Source of the DNA: Scybalousia_A sp964639765
GTDB taxonomy: Bacteria > Bacteroidota > Bacteroidia > Bacteroidales > P3
Reading direction: 5' to 3'
Assembly: GCA_964639765.1 (NCBI GenBank)
Contig: CAZXEN010000024.1
Location: 1-32,131 of the forward strand
DNA: 32,131 nt
The translations under genes were made by a program, and so were the position numbers. Below, piece after piece: positions 24,046-32,131 of the stretch (position 1 is its first letter; each line of letters begins with the position of its first letter). Below the pieces are notes generated by a model. The model ran no database searches and was not told the DNA's origin. It was given only the letters and a program-made list of their open reading frames with translations.

Positions 24046-27000
24046 TGAAAAACTTTTTAACAGCATTATTTGGAAATAAATCGCAGAGAGATTTAAAAGA
24101 GATAAATCCAAAACTTAAACTTTGTCTTGAGGCATACGACAAGATACAGCATCTTTCAAATGATGAACTAAGAGCCAAGACAATAGAGTTTCGTTCAAAG
24201 ATACAAAACGCAGTTCAGCAAGAGGAAGAAGAAAAGCAAAGCATACAAAATCGTTTGGATACAGATTTTGATATATCCATAGAGGAAAAACAAAAGTTGT
24301 ACGAACACATAGAGTCTTTGGATAAAAAGATTTATGAGAGAACTCAAAATACTCTACAGGAGATTCTTCCAGAAGCCTTTGCAGTGGTGAAGGAAACTGC
24401 TAAAAGATTTTTTGATAATGAGGAAGTGGAAGTAACAGCAACAGATTTTGACAGATATCTTTCAGCAACAAAAGACGCTATTCGCATACAAGGAGACAAA
24501 GCATACTATAAAAATGAGTGGATGGCCGGAGGTTCCATGATTCATTGGGATATGGTTCATTATGATGTTCAGCTTATAGGAGGTATTGTTCTGCACGAAG
24601 GGAAGATTGCAGAGATGGCAACAGGTGAAGGTAAAACACTTGTAGCAACACTACCTATATATCTTAATGCTTTACCTGGAAAAGGTGTTCATGTTGTTAC
24701 CGTTAATGATTATCTTGCAAAACGTGACAGCGAATGGATGGGACGTTTGTTTGAGTTTCATGGTTTAAGTGTTGATTGTATAGATAAGCATGAGCCAAAT
24801 TCAGAAAGCAGACGCAAAGCTTACAATTGTGATATTACATACGGAACAAACAATGAGTTTGGTTTTGATTATCTAAGAGATAATATGTGTAACAATACAA
24901 ATGAGATAGTACAAAGAGAACATAATTATGCTATTGTCGATGAGGTGGATAGTGTCCTTATAGACGATGCTCGTACTCCTCTGATTATTTCCGGACCTAC
25001 ACCAAAAGGTGAAGACCAGGAATTTGAACGTTTTTGTCCTATAATAGAAAAGCTTTATAATGCACAACGACAATATGTAACTCAAGTTATTGCTGATGCA
25101 AGAAATATCTTAAACAAAGAAAATAGAACAAAGGAAGACACTGCTGAAGGTAGTAAATTATTACTTAGAGCTCATCATGGATTGCCTAAGAATAAAGCCT
25201 TGATTAAGTTGCTTTCTGAACAAGGAATGAAACAACTTATGCTTAATGCAGAGAATTTCTATATGCAAGATCAGGCAAAAGAAATGCATATTGTGGATGA
25301 TGAACTTTATTTTGTTATAGAAGAACAGCACAATACTATAGAGCTAACAGAAAAAGGTATGGACTTCCTTTCAAAATTGGGAGAAGACCCTAAGTTCTAT
25401 ATCTTACCAGATGTTGGTTCTCAGATAGCAGAATTGGAAAGAGAAGAACTGTCTGCAGAAGAAAAAGCACAGAAGAAAGTGGAAATAATGCAGACTTTTG
25501 CCGTTCAAAGCGACAGAGTACATACTATAAACCAGCTATTGAAAGCTTATGCTTTGTTTGAAAACAATGTTGAGTATATTGTTGTAAACGACCAAGTAAA
25601 AATCGTAGATGAGCAGACAGGACGTATCATGGAAGGAAGAAGATACTCCGATGGGTTGCATCAAGCAATAGAAGCTAAGGAAAAAGTAAAAGTCCAAGCT
25701 GCAACACAGACATACGCTACAATCACTCTTCAAAACTACTTCCGTATGTACAAGAAACTTGCAGGTATGACCGGTACTGCAGAAACAGAAGCAGGAGAGT
25801 TTTGGAATATTTACAAGTTGGATGTTGTAACAATACCAACAAATCGTCCTGTTGTCCGCATAGACCACGAAGATCTTATTTATAAAACAAAGAGAGAAAA
25901 ATTCGCTGCAGTCATAGCTGAAGTGGAAGCGATAAGAAATGCAGGAAGACCTGTTTTGATTGGTACGGTAGATGTGGAAACTTCTGAGTTACTCAGCAAG
26001 ATGTTAAAACTTAGACGTATTCCTCATCAGGTTCTTAATGCAAAACTTCACCAAAAAGAGGCAGAAGTTGTTGCACTTGCTGGTAGAGCAGGAGCTGTAA
26101 CCATTGCAACAAATATGGCTGGTCGTGGTACAGATATCAAGCTTGGAGAAGGAGTAAAAGAAGCAGGCGGTCTTGCCATCATAGGTACAGAAAGACACGA
26201 AAGCCGAAGAGTTGACAGACAGCTAAGAGGTCGTGCAGGACGACAAGGAGACCCTGGAAGCAGTCAGTTCTTTGTATCTTTGGAAGACAAACTTATGCGT
26301 TTGTTTGGTTCTGAGAGAATGGTAAAGATGATGGACAGATTGGGCATAAAAGAGGGTGAAGTTATCCAGCATCCTATGATGACACGTAGCATAGAAAGGG
26401 CTCAAAAGAAAGTAGAGGAGAACAACTTTGGTATCCGTAAGCGTCTGTTGGAATACGATGATGTTATGAACAATCAGCGTACCGTTATTTATTCTAAACG
26501 TCATAACGCACTTTACGGAGACAAACTTTCTATAGATATTTCCAATATGATATATGATTGTATCGCTGTTCTTATTGATAGAAACGAAGATGATTTTGAA
26601 GAATTACGTTCTCAGTTTATGATGACCTTTGGCTTTGAACTACCTATTGATGAACAGGCATTCAACAAGGGGAAACATAATCAAATAAAAGATGATATTT
26701 ATGATGCAGTCTATAAGTTCTACAAAGACCGTATGGACAAGATAGCCTTTTTGGCATTTCCATTTGTAAAACACTTGGTGGAAACCAATTCTTCTCGTTT
26801 TGAAAATGTAGCCTTCCCTATTACTGATGGTATAAAGACCATCAACGCTATAGCTCCGATAAAGAAGAGTTATGAAAGTGAAGGTAAAGAAATAGCATTG
26901 TCTGTAGAAAAAAGTATAACTTTACAAATTATAGACAACGCATGGAAAGAGCATCTTAGAAACTTGGATGATTTACGACAGAATGTACAAAACGCTTCAT

Positions 27001-27332
27001 ACGAGCAGAAAGACCCTCTTGTTATTTATAAGTTGGAAAGTTTCAATCTATTTGAAGATATGCTTATAGGTATCAACAGAGACATAGCCTCTTTCCTTTG
27101 TCGTGCAACGCTTCCTATTGCAACCAATAATATACGCGAAACCGAAGAGCCTAAAACAGACACAAAAGGAATAAAGACTTCAAGAGAGGAGACCCAACTT
27201 TCAACGAATTCGACACAAGAACAAAAACGTCAGCCTGTTCATGTAGAAAAGAAAGTTGGAAGAAATGATCCTTGTCCTTGTGGTTCAGGCAAGAAATACA
27301 AGAACTGTCACGGAAGAAACACAGTGGAATAA
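24045..27332 (+). CDS. secA: Preprotein translocase ATPase SecA
   Basis: 1095 residues. Walker A is MATGEGKTLVA (191-201), the DEAD-like box is IVDEVDSVLIDDAR (297-310), motif 'ITYGTNNEFGFDYLRDNM' precedes it, and the second ATPase half has 'TVDVETSELLS' and 'GRGTDIKLGEG' followed by 'ERHESRRVDRQLRGRAGRQGDPGSSQFF'. The C-terminal tail has the zinc site DPCPCGSGKKYKNCHG with Cys1077, Cys1079, Cys1088 and His1089, which binds SecB or ribosomes. It is about 190 residues longer than E. coli SecA; the extra length includes an acidic/charged helical stretch near residues 56-105 and a long middle insertion (about 345-400), as is usual in Bacteroidetes. Its ATG overlaps the ligase stop, an unusual coupling of an essential gene with a polysaccharide gene. 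Confidence 0.98.
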   Translation: MKNFLTALFGNKSQRDLKEINPKLKLCLEAYDKIQHLSNDELRAKTIEFRSKIQNAVQQEEEEKQSIQNRLDTDFDISIEEKQKLYEHIESLDKKIYERTQNTLQEILPEAFAVVKETAKRFFDNEEVEVTATDFDRYLSATKDAIRIQGDKAYYKNEWMAGGSMIHWDMVHYDVQLIGGIVLHEGKIAEMATGEGKTLVATLPIYLNALPGKGVHVVTVNDYLAKRDSEWMGRLFEFHGLSVDCIDKHEPNSESRRKAYNCDITYGTNNEFGFDYLRDNMCNNTNEIVQREHNYAIVDEVDSVLIDDARTPLIISGPTPKGEDQEFERFCPIIEKLYNAQRQYVTQVIADARNILNKENRTKEDTAEGSKLLLRAHHGLPKNKALIKLLSEQGMKQLMLNAENFYMQDQAKEMHIVDDELYFVIEEQHNTIELTEKGMDFLSKLGEDPKFYILPDVGSQIAELEREELSAEEKAQKKVEIMQTFAVQSDRVHTINQLLKAYALFENNVEYIVVNDQVKIVDEQTGRIMEGRRYSDGLHQAIEAKEKVKVQAATQTYATITLQNYFRMYKKLAGMTGTAETEAGEFWNIYKLDVVTIPTNRPVVRIDHEDLIYKTKREKFAAVIAEVEAIRNAGRPVLIGTVDVETSELLSKMLKLRRIPHQVLNAKLHQKEAEVVALAGRAGAVTIATNMAGRGTDIKLGEGVKEAGGLAIIGTERHESRRVDRQLRGRAGRQGDPGSSQFFVSLEDKLMRLFGSERMVKMMDRLGIKEGEVIQHPMMTRSIERAQKKVEENNFGIRKRLLEYDDVMNNQRTVIYSKRHNALYGDKLSIDISNMIYDCIAVLIDRNEDDFEELRSQFMMTFGFELPIDEQAFNKGKHNQIKDDIYDAVYKFYKDRMDKIAFLAFPFVKHLVETNSSRFENVAFPITDGIKTINAIAPIKKSYESEGKEIALSVEKSITLQIIDNAWKEHLRNLDDLRQNVQNASYEQKDPLVIYKLESFNLFEDMLIGINRDIASFLCRATLPIATNNIRETEEPKTDTKGIKTSREETQLSTNSTQEQKRQPVHVEKKVGRNDPCPCGSGKKYKNCHGRNTVE

Positions 27333-27363
27333 TATTAACAAATACTAAAGGATACAATTTTAT

Positions 27364-28746
27364 ATGAAAATAATAGCATTGTTATTGAGTTTGTCTTTTC
27401 TTGTTATCATACACGAATTCGGACACTATTGCTTTGCAAGACTTTTTAAGACGAGAGTAGAAAAATTCTATCTCTTCTTCAATCCATATTTTTCTCTGCT
27501 TAGAGCAAAAAAATATCAGGGTAAATGGCATTTTTCTTTTTTCTCAAAGACAAGTCCGAAGGAATTTGAGCAATATCCTGATAATACAGAGTGGGGTATA
27601 GGCTGGTTACCTTTTGGAGGCTATTGTTCCATAGCCGGAATGGTAGATGAAACCCATACTTCTGCCGATGATTTAAAAAAAGAACCTGAACATTGGGAAT
27701 ATCGTTCCAAAAAGGCATGGCAAAGACTCCTTATTGTTTCGGGAGGTGTAATAGTAAATTTTATTGCAGCTCTTGTAATATATTCTTTGATGATGTTTGT
27801 TTGGGGAACGGAGCATCTTCCTATTCAAAACACTCCTTATGGATATGATTATAATCAGACTGCACTGAAATATGGTTTCCAAAATGGAGACAAAATACTC
27901 TCTGTTAATGGTAAGCAAGCATGGGAAATAAAAGATGCAGTCAATGAGATACTGCTAAATCAAGGACAAGATATTCTTGTGCAGAGAGGAGAAGAAAAGG
28001 TAAGGCTACATTTACCAGAGACTTTTGGCAAAGAAATGATAGGTAATGGAGAAAAGCAATTTGCTATTCCACGTTTTCCTTTTGTTGTGGGAGGTTTTAT
28101 AGAAAACTCGTTAGCCCAAAAAGCTGGGATGAAAGTAGGCGACAGTATTGTTGCCCTTAACGGCAAACCTACATTATCTTTTTCTGAATTTGCCAATATG
28201 GTTACGCGCAATGCAGGACAAAAAGTCAGTGTAGGCTTTTATCGTAACGGTGATCTTCAAACAGTCAGCATACTGTTAGGCAAGGATGGAAAGATAGGAG
28301 CATATCAAAAAGATTTTTCTTCTGAATTAAAGACTATTCACAAGGATTATGGTTTCTTTGAGTCTATTCCAAAAGGTATTTCTCAAGGCATAAATACATT
28401 GGTTTCATACGTTAAGCAGTTCAAATATGTTTTTTCCAAGGAAGGAGCAACACAAATAGGAGGTTTTGGGGCAATAGGTTCTTTATTTCCTTCTGTTTGG
28501 GATTGGCATCTTTTCTGGAATATGACAGCTTTCCTTTCTATTATCCTTGCGTTTATGAATATTCTTCCTATACCAGCATTAGATGGCGGCCATGTCGTTT
28601 TCACTCTTTGGGAGATGATAACACGTAGAAAGCCAAGCGAGAAATTTATGGAAAGAGCTCAAATGGTGGGTATGATACTTTTGTTTGCACTTCTTATCTA
28701 TGCTAATGGCAATGATTTGTTCCGCTGGCTTACAGGCAAGTTTTAA
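27364..28746 (+). CDS. rseP: RseP-type site-2 (M50) intramembrane metalloprotease
   Basis: 460 residues. The zinc site HEFGH is in the first helix (His17, Glu18, His21), the third ligand in 'PALDGGH' (Asp407) in the C-terminal membrane segment. Two PDZ-like domains lie between (about 160-215 and 235-310: 'VVGGFIENSLAQKAGMKVGDSIVALNGKP'). It cuts membrane-bound anti-sigma factors and signal peptide remnants within the inner membrane, after a first cut by a site-1 protease. It lies 31 bases after secA and 11 bases before an S41 protease gene. Confidence 0.93.
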   Translation: MKIIALLLSLSFLVIIHEFGHYCFARLFKTRVEKFYLFFNPYFSLLRAKKYQGKWHFSFFSKTSPKEFEQYPDNTEWGIGWLPFGGYCSIAGMVDETHTSADDLKKEPEHWEYRSKKAWQRLLIVSGGVIVNFIAALVIYSLMMFVWGTEHLPIQNTPYGYDYNQTALKYGFQNGDKILSVNGKQAWEIKDAVNEILLNQGQDILVQRGEEKVRLHLPETFGKEMIGNGEKQFAIPRFPFVVGGFIENSLAQKAGMKVGDSIVALNGKPTLSFSEFANMVTRNAGQKVSVGFYRNGDLQTVSILLGKDGKIGAYQKDFSSELKTIHKDYGFFESIPKGISQGINTLVSYVKQFKYVFSKEGATQIGGFGAIGSLFPSVWDWHLFWNMTAFLSIILAFMNILPIPALDGGHVVFTLWEMITRRKPSEKFMERAQMVGMILLFALLIYANGNDLFRWLTGKF

Positions 28747-28757
28747 ATACAATATCT

Positions 28758-30329
28758 ATGAAAAGAAAAGTATATATACTTCCTGTTGCTCTTATTTGCT
28801 TAGTCTTAGGCTTAGTGGTTGGGTCTGTTATTCCTAAGATGTCTGATAGCAGTGCTGTCGGTTTTTCGGATAAGCTTAATTATGTGATAAACCTTATTTC
28901 CAACCAGTATGTTGATGAGGTGGATAGAGATAGTTTGACCAATAAAGCCATCTCTCTTCTGTTGGATGAACTTGACCCTCACTCTGTATATCTTACTAAA
29001 GAAGAAGTACAAAAGGAAAACGAAAGCCTGAGAGGAAACTTTGACGGAATAGGTGTGCAGTTCAGAATAGTGGAAGACAGCGTTGTAGTTGTGCGTACTA
29101 TAAAGGGAGGACCTTCGGAAAAAGTGGGCATAATGGCAGGTGATCGCATAGTAAAAGTAGATGGAAGAAAACTGACAAAGATTACCAATGATACTGTTCT
29201 GCATTACCTCAAAGGCAGAAGAGGCTCAAAGGTGAAACTTGGAGTATATAGAAGAGGAGTGAAAAATCTTATTGATTTTGTTGTAACAAGAGATAAAATA
29301 GAAACGAAAGCCGTTGCCTATTTTGGAATGTTGGATAAAAAAACAGGATACATCAAATTAGATGAATTTTCAGCAAACTCTTCTGCCGAAGTTCATAATG
29401 CTTTACAGTCTTTGAACAATCAAGGAATGCAAGAGTTGGTCTTTGACCTTAGGGGCAACGGAGGAGGTTTTCTTGATCAGGCTATAAATATTGCAGATGA
29501 GTTTATAACAAGAGGAGACCTTATAGTTTATACCCAAGGCAAGAACAGACCAAGAAAAGATTTCTATGCAACAAATGGAGGTTTGTTTGAAAGTGGGAAA
29601 CTTATAGTTCTTATAGATGAGCTTTCAGCGAGTGCCTCGGAGATTGTCAGTGGTTGTATTCAGGATAATGACCGTGGAACAATAATAGGCAGAAGAACAT
29701 TTGGCAAAGGTTTGGTACAAGAACAAAAAGAACTTCCAGACCAAAGCGCAATAAGATTAACTGTTGCAAGATATTATACTCCTTCTGGCAGGTGCATTCA
29801 AAGACCATACGTTAATGGCGATGCAGAAAAATACTATGAAGATTTTATAGAACGTTATAATAATATGGAATCCAACACTGACACTATAAGTCATGATGAT
29901 AAATACAAATACAAAACAAAACTTGGTCGTATTGTTTATGGTGGCGGTGGAATAGAGCCAGATATTAATCTTCCTTTTTCCTATACAAAGTATAGCGATT
30001 ATTATAAAGATCTTATACGGCAAGGCTTTATCTTTAAATATTGTTTCGAATACGTTGATAAAAACAGAAAAAGTTTTTCTAAATATTCTGACGGGGAAGA
30101 TTTTGTTAAACATTATTCTGTTACCAACGCAGAATTAAACAATATGCTTTTGTATGCACAAAACGACGGATTGCAAAAACAAACACTTTCTTCTTCTGAA
30201 CAGCAGGAGATAAAACAATTAATGAAAGCCTATATAGCACAAAACCTTTATGAAGACAAGTATTTCTATTCTATCTATGTAACCTTGGACAAAGAACTTC
30301 TTTCTGCAATGGCAAGGACTCGCAAATAA
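28758..30329 (+). CDS. S41-family C-terminal processing (Ctp/Tsp-like) protease
   Basis: 523 residues with an N-terminal membrane anchor (about 5-25). A PDZ domain follows (about 97-165, 'GIGVQFRIVEDSVVVVRTIKGGPSEKVGIMAGDRIVKVDG'), then the S41 core with 'LVFDLRGNGGGFLDQAI' and the catalytic pair Ser292 in 'LSASASEIVSG' and Lys317 in 'TFGKGLVQ' (25 residues apart as in E. coli Tsp), with Asp303 in the usual place. It should cut unstructured C-termini of envelope proteins on the periplasmic side. The last 150 residues form a helical C-terminal part. A clear terminator follows at 30360. Confidence 0.92.
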   Translation: MKRKVYILPVALICLVLGLVVGSVIPKMSDSSAVGFSDKLNYVINLISNQYVDEVDRDSLTNKAISLLLDELDPHSVYLTKEEVQKENESLRGNFDGIGVQFRIVEDSVVVVRTIKGGPSEKVGIMAGDRIVKVDGRKLTKITNDTVLHYLKGRRGSKVKLGVYRRGVKNLIDFVVTRDKIETKAVAYFGMLDKKTGYIKLDEFSANSSAEVHNALQSLNNQGMQELVFDLRGNGGGFLDQAINIADEFITRGDLIVYTQGKNRPRKDFYATNGGLFESGKLIVLIDELSASASEIVSGCIQDNDRGTIIGRRTFGKGLVQEQKELPDQSAIRLTVARYYTPSGRCIQRPYVNGDAEKYYEDFIERYNNMESNTDTISHDDKYKYKTKLGRIVYGGGGIEPDINLPFSYTKYSDYYKDLIRQGFIFKYCFEYVDKNRKSFSKYSDGEDFVKHYSVTNAELNNMLLYAQNDGLQKQTLSSSEQQEIKQLMKAYIAQNLYEDKYFYSIYVTLDKELLSAMARTRK

Positions 30330-30359
30330 AAAAGAAGATTGTATTTGTCTGTTAGTTTT

Positions 30360-30390
30360 AATCTCTGTCTTAAAGACGGAGATTTTTATT
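30360..30390 (+). terminator. Terminator after the S41 protease gene
   Basis: AATCTCTGTC (30360-30369) pairs with GACGGAGATT (30375-30384) with one G-T pair and a 5-base loop, then TTTATTTT. It ends the transcript that began before the Wzz-like gene. Confidence 0.88.
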
Positions 30391-30402
30391 TTCTCTATAA
30401 AT

Positions 30403-30433
30403 TTTGTCAGTTAAAATAATTTTTCTAATTTTG
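30403..30433 (+). promoter_or_regulatory. Strong Bacteroidetes promoter in front of the candidate RNA
   Basis: TTTG (30403-30406), 19 bases, TAATTTTG (30426-30433): both boxes and the spacing match the consensus. The next gene starts only 345 bases later, and the sequence just after the promoter is the 5' strand of a paired RNA. Confidence 0.75.
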
Positions 30434-30435
30434 CA

Positions 30436-30654
30436 CCCGCTTATCGCACGATAGGTGATAAAAGACAGACTTTGTTTGTTTTTTTATCTGTTTGAAAGTT
30501 TAGTTTTTGTAAAAGCGGCATGCTTTTGTAACTTGTTCTGAAAAAAGCCTGAGAAACTTTATAAGAACGCACAAGTTACACTGATTCTAATTCGTAATGC
30601 CTATTTGTGGCGTGATTTACGTGTTATCATTGTATCTTTGTGTTCGGGTTTTTT
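30436..30654 (+). ncRNA. Candidate structured RNA, about 215 nt (possibly 6S / Bacteroidales-1 type)
   Basis: The two ends pair: CCCG (30436-30439) with CGGG (30645-30648), then CAC/GTG, GATA/TATC and TGATAA/TTATCA, closing around 30446-30461 and 30625-30642. The 3' end is followed by TTTTTT (30649-30654), a terminator-like finish. Inside are GGCAT (30517-30521)/ATGCC (30597-30601) and the perfect 10-pair stem TGTAACTTGT (30527-30536)/ACAAGTTACA (30571-30580), with a large internal loop on both sides and a loose apical loop. A small side hairpin (AGACAGA/TCTGTTT) lies in the 5' internal loop. Promoter upstream, paired ends, a rod-like form with large bubbles and a U-tail fit 6S RNA, and the published Bacteroidales-1 motif is described with the same kind of boundaries. 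I recognise this by architecture only, not by sequence. Confidence 0.5.
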
Positions 30655-30778
30655 CTCAGGTACCTTTCAGTTGAGATGCAAGACATGGATGATTTCACGC
30701 TTTTTCTGTATAATTTAAATACAAGGTTGTTAAGGACAATCTTTCCTTTAGGAAATCATCAAGGAAAACTTATCGCTT

Positions 30779-32131
30779 ATGCGAAAAATTAGTTTATTTC
30801 TTGTAGGAGTATTCTTATTACTTCTTTCTGGGAATCTGTTTGCTTTTCAAATAGGAAATCTTTCATATACAGTCACAACGGCTGCTGGTGACGATGACAA
30901 TGGTGGAGAAGTTTCCGTAGCTGGGTGTGTGTATGGTTTTGCCGGAGCTCTTAGCATTCCTTCGACTGTAAGATACAACAATATTAACTACCGCGTAACT
31001 TCAATAGGTCAGAATGCGTTTTACGGTTGTAGAGGTTTAACAAGTGTTACTATTCCAGACGGTGTTACTTCTATCGGCAACAATGCTTTTTTTTATTGTA
31101 TAGGTTTAACAAGTGTAACTATTCCAGATAATGTTACTTCTATTGGTTCCAGTGCTTTTTATTATTGTATAGGTTTAACAAGTGTAACTATTCCAAATAC
31201 TGTTACTTCTATCGGTGAGTTTGCTTTTTACGGTTGTACAGGTTTAACAAGTGTTACTATTCTAGACGGTGTTACTTCTATCGGTTCCAGTGCTTTTTGC
31301 GGTTGTACAGGTTTAACAAGTATCACTATTCCAAATAGTGTAACGTCAATAGGTGCTTCTGCGTTTAGTGGCTCTTCAAATGTGACTGATATAACATTCA
31401 CTCGTAGTGAGTCTGTGTCTGGTCTACAAATAGGAAATAATGCTTTCTCTAATCTACGCAGAGGTGTGACCATATTCCATGTTCCAACAGAAACGGTTGA
31501 AGATTATAAGTATGCTCTGAATTGGGAAAGTAATGGATACTCTGAAATCTATTATATTACAGACAGAGCTAATGAAGTTTTTGTGGTAACAGCTGATAAT
31601 GGAATAAGATACGGAGTTGTAGATGCAGAAAACCATAAAGCGAAAGTTGTTCCATCTCCTGATGCCTCAGGCAATGTAACCATTGCATCTTCTGTCAGAG
31701 GTTTTGGATCAGAAACAGAGACTTCTCAATACTATACAGTAATAGAAATAGGTGTCGATGCTTTTAACGGTTGTACAGGTTTAACAAGTGTTACTATTCC
31801 AGACGGTGTTACTTCTATCGGTAGCAATGCTTTTCAAAATTGTACAGGTTTAACAAGTGTTACTATTCCAGACGGTGTTACTTCTATCGGTAGCAATGCT
31901 TTTCAAAATTGTAGAAGTTTAACATCTGTTAATATTCCAGACGGTGTTACTTCTATCGGTGGCTATGCTTTTTACGGTTGTAAAGATTTAACATCTATCA
32001 CTATTCCAAGCGGTGTTACTTCTATCGGTAGCGGTACTTTTTACGGTTGTACAGGTTTAACAAGTATAACTATTCCAGACGGTGTTACTTCTATCGGTTC
32101 CAGTGCTTTTTCTGGTTGTACAGGTTTAACA
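30779..32131 (+). CDS. BspA-type leucine-rich-repeat surface protein, N-terminal part (cut by window edge)
   Basis: 451 codons stay open from the ATG at 30779 to the window end. A signal peptide (about 1-23, ending LFAFQ) is followed by a short beta segment and 23-residue repeats of the LRR_5 (BspA/TpLRR) type with consensus LTSVTIPDGVTSIGSxAFxxCxG. Five units cover about residues 86-200, a non-repeat domain about 201-333 (including FHVPTETVEDYKYAL and ITDRANEVFVVTADNG) breaks the series, and a second array runs from 334 past the window end. BspA-like proteins are surface adhesins in oral and gut Bacteroidales. The C-terminus, where a T9SS tail or other anchor would sit, lies outside the window. 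The leader from the 30403 promoter may also serve this gene. Confidence 0.85.
   Translation, partial: MRKISLFLVGVFLLLLSGNLFAFQIGNLSYTVTTAAGDDDNGGEVSVAGCVYGFAGALSIPSTVRYNNINYRVTSIGQNAFYGCRGLTSVTIPDGVTSIGNNAFFYCIGLTSVTIPDNVTSIGSSAFYYCIGLTSVTIPNTVTSIGEFAFYGCTGLTSVTILDGVTSIGSSAFCGCTGLTSITIPNSVTSIGASAFSGSSNVTDITFTRSESVSGLQIGNNAFSNLRRGVTIFHVPTETVEDYKYALNWESNGYSEIYYITDRANEVFVVTADNGIRYGVVDAENHKAKVVPSPDASGNVTIASSVRGFGSETETSQYYTVIEIGVDAFNGCTGLTSVTIPDGVTSIGSNAFQNCTGLTSVTIPDGVTSIGSNAFQNCRSLTSVNIPDGVTSIGGYAFYGCKDLTSITIPSGVTSIGSGTFYGCTGLTSITIPDGVTSIGSSAFSGCTGLT
31034..31378 (+). repeat. First array of five 69-base LRR-coding units
   Basis: The conserved base string GGTTTAACAAG begins units at 31034, 31103, 31172, 31241 and 31310, exactly 69 bases apart (23 codons). 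The fifth unit has drifted at its end. Confidence 0.92.
31778..32131 (+). repeat. Second array of 69-base LRR-coding units, continuing past the window
   Basis: Units begin at 31778, 31847, 31916, 31985, 32054 and 32123. The first two are identical at 68 of 69 positions (they differ only in the last codon, ACA/AGA), showing very recent duplication. Confidence 0.92.

Noticed and set aside
30436..30654. tmRNA, RNase P RNA or SRP RNA
   Set aside because: I find no tRNA-like ends, no P4 motif of RNase P and no SRP core sequence; only the general architecture of 6S RNA fits.
31034..32131. CRISPR or non-coding tandem repeat
   Set aside because: The period is 69 bases, in frame, and codes for a known LRR type; there are no spacers.

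Overview
The window looks like chromosomal DNA from an AT-rich member of the Bacteroidetes, most likely Bacteroidales. The signs are: promoters of the phylum's own type (TTTG, about 19 bases, then TAnnTTTG) in front of many genes; hardly any Shine-Dalgarno sequences; a protein with a type IX secretion (T9SS) sorting tail; a BspA-type leucine-rich-repeat surface protein; a 1095-residue SecA with a zinc tail; and the order coaX / outer membrane protein / TPR protein / lptC. I saw no tRNA, rRNA, insertion sequence, integrase or CRISPR array.

Layout. 1-567 (-): the start of a starch/glycogen-synthase-like glycosyltransferase, cut by the window edge. 742-9360 (+): a secreted FN3/T9SS protein, an exported C1 (PepC-type) peptidase, an acidic exported protein, then coaX, a beta-barrel protein, a TPR protein, an LptC lipoprotein and a FemAB/GNAT-like transferase, many of them overlapping or nearly so. 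9630-11496 (+): an ExbB-ExbD-TonB energy-transducing set. 11700-14887 (-): a lipoprotein and an outer-membrane-type protein as a pair. 15056-16369 (+): a membrane domain fused to a cytidylate-kinase-like domain. 16414-18429 (-): ansA and a heptose-7-phosphate kinase. 18430-18930: a gene-free stretch with a symmetric A-tract repeat. 18931-20199 (+): rplY and pth. 20200-20823 (-): a small exosortase/archaeosortase-family protein with a complete Cys/Arg/His triad. 20951-30329 (+): a membrane-anchored protein, then a tightly packed series of Wzz-like protein, O-antigen ligase/polymerase, SecA, RseP and an S41 protease. 30330-30778: terminator, promoter and a candidate structured RNA of about 215 nt. 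30779-end (+): BspA-like protein, cut by the window edge.

Most of the window concerns the cell envelope: LPS building and transport (heptose kinase, LptC, Wzz/ligase), protein export (SecA, signal peptides, T9SS tail), energy supply to the outer membrane (ExbBD-TonB), envelope proteolysis (RseP, S41, C1 peptidase) and surface display (BspA, exosortase). The observations most worth following are the orphan exosortase near polysaccharide genes, the 30436-30654 RNA whose two ends pair and which ends in a U-run, the dyad A-tract element between two divergent promoters, the transporter-kinase fusion, and secA translationally coupled to a polysaccharide gene.
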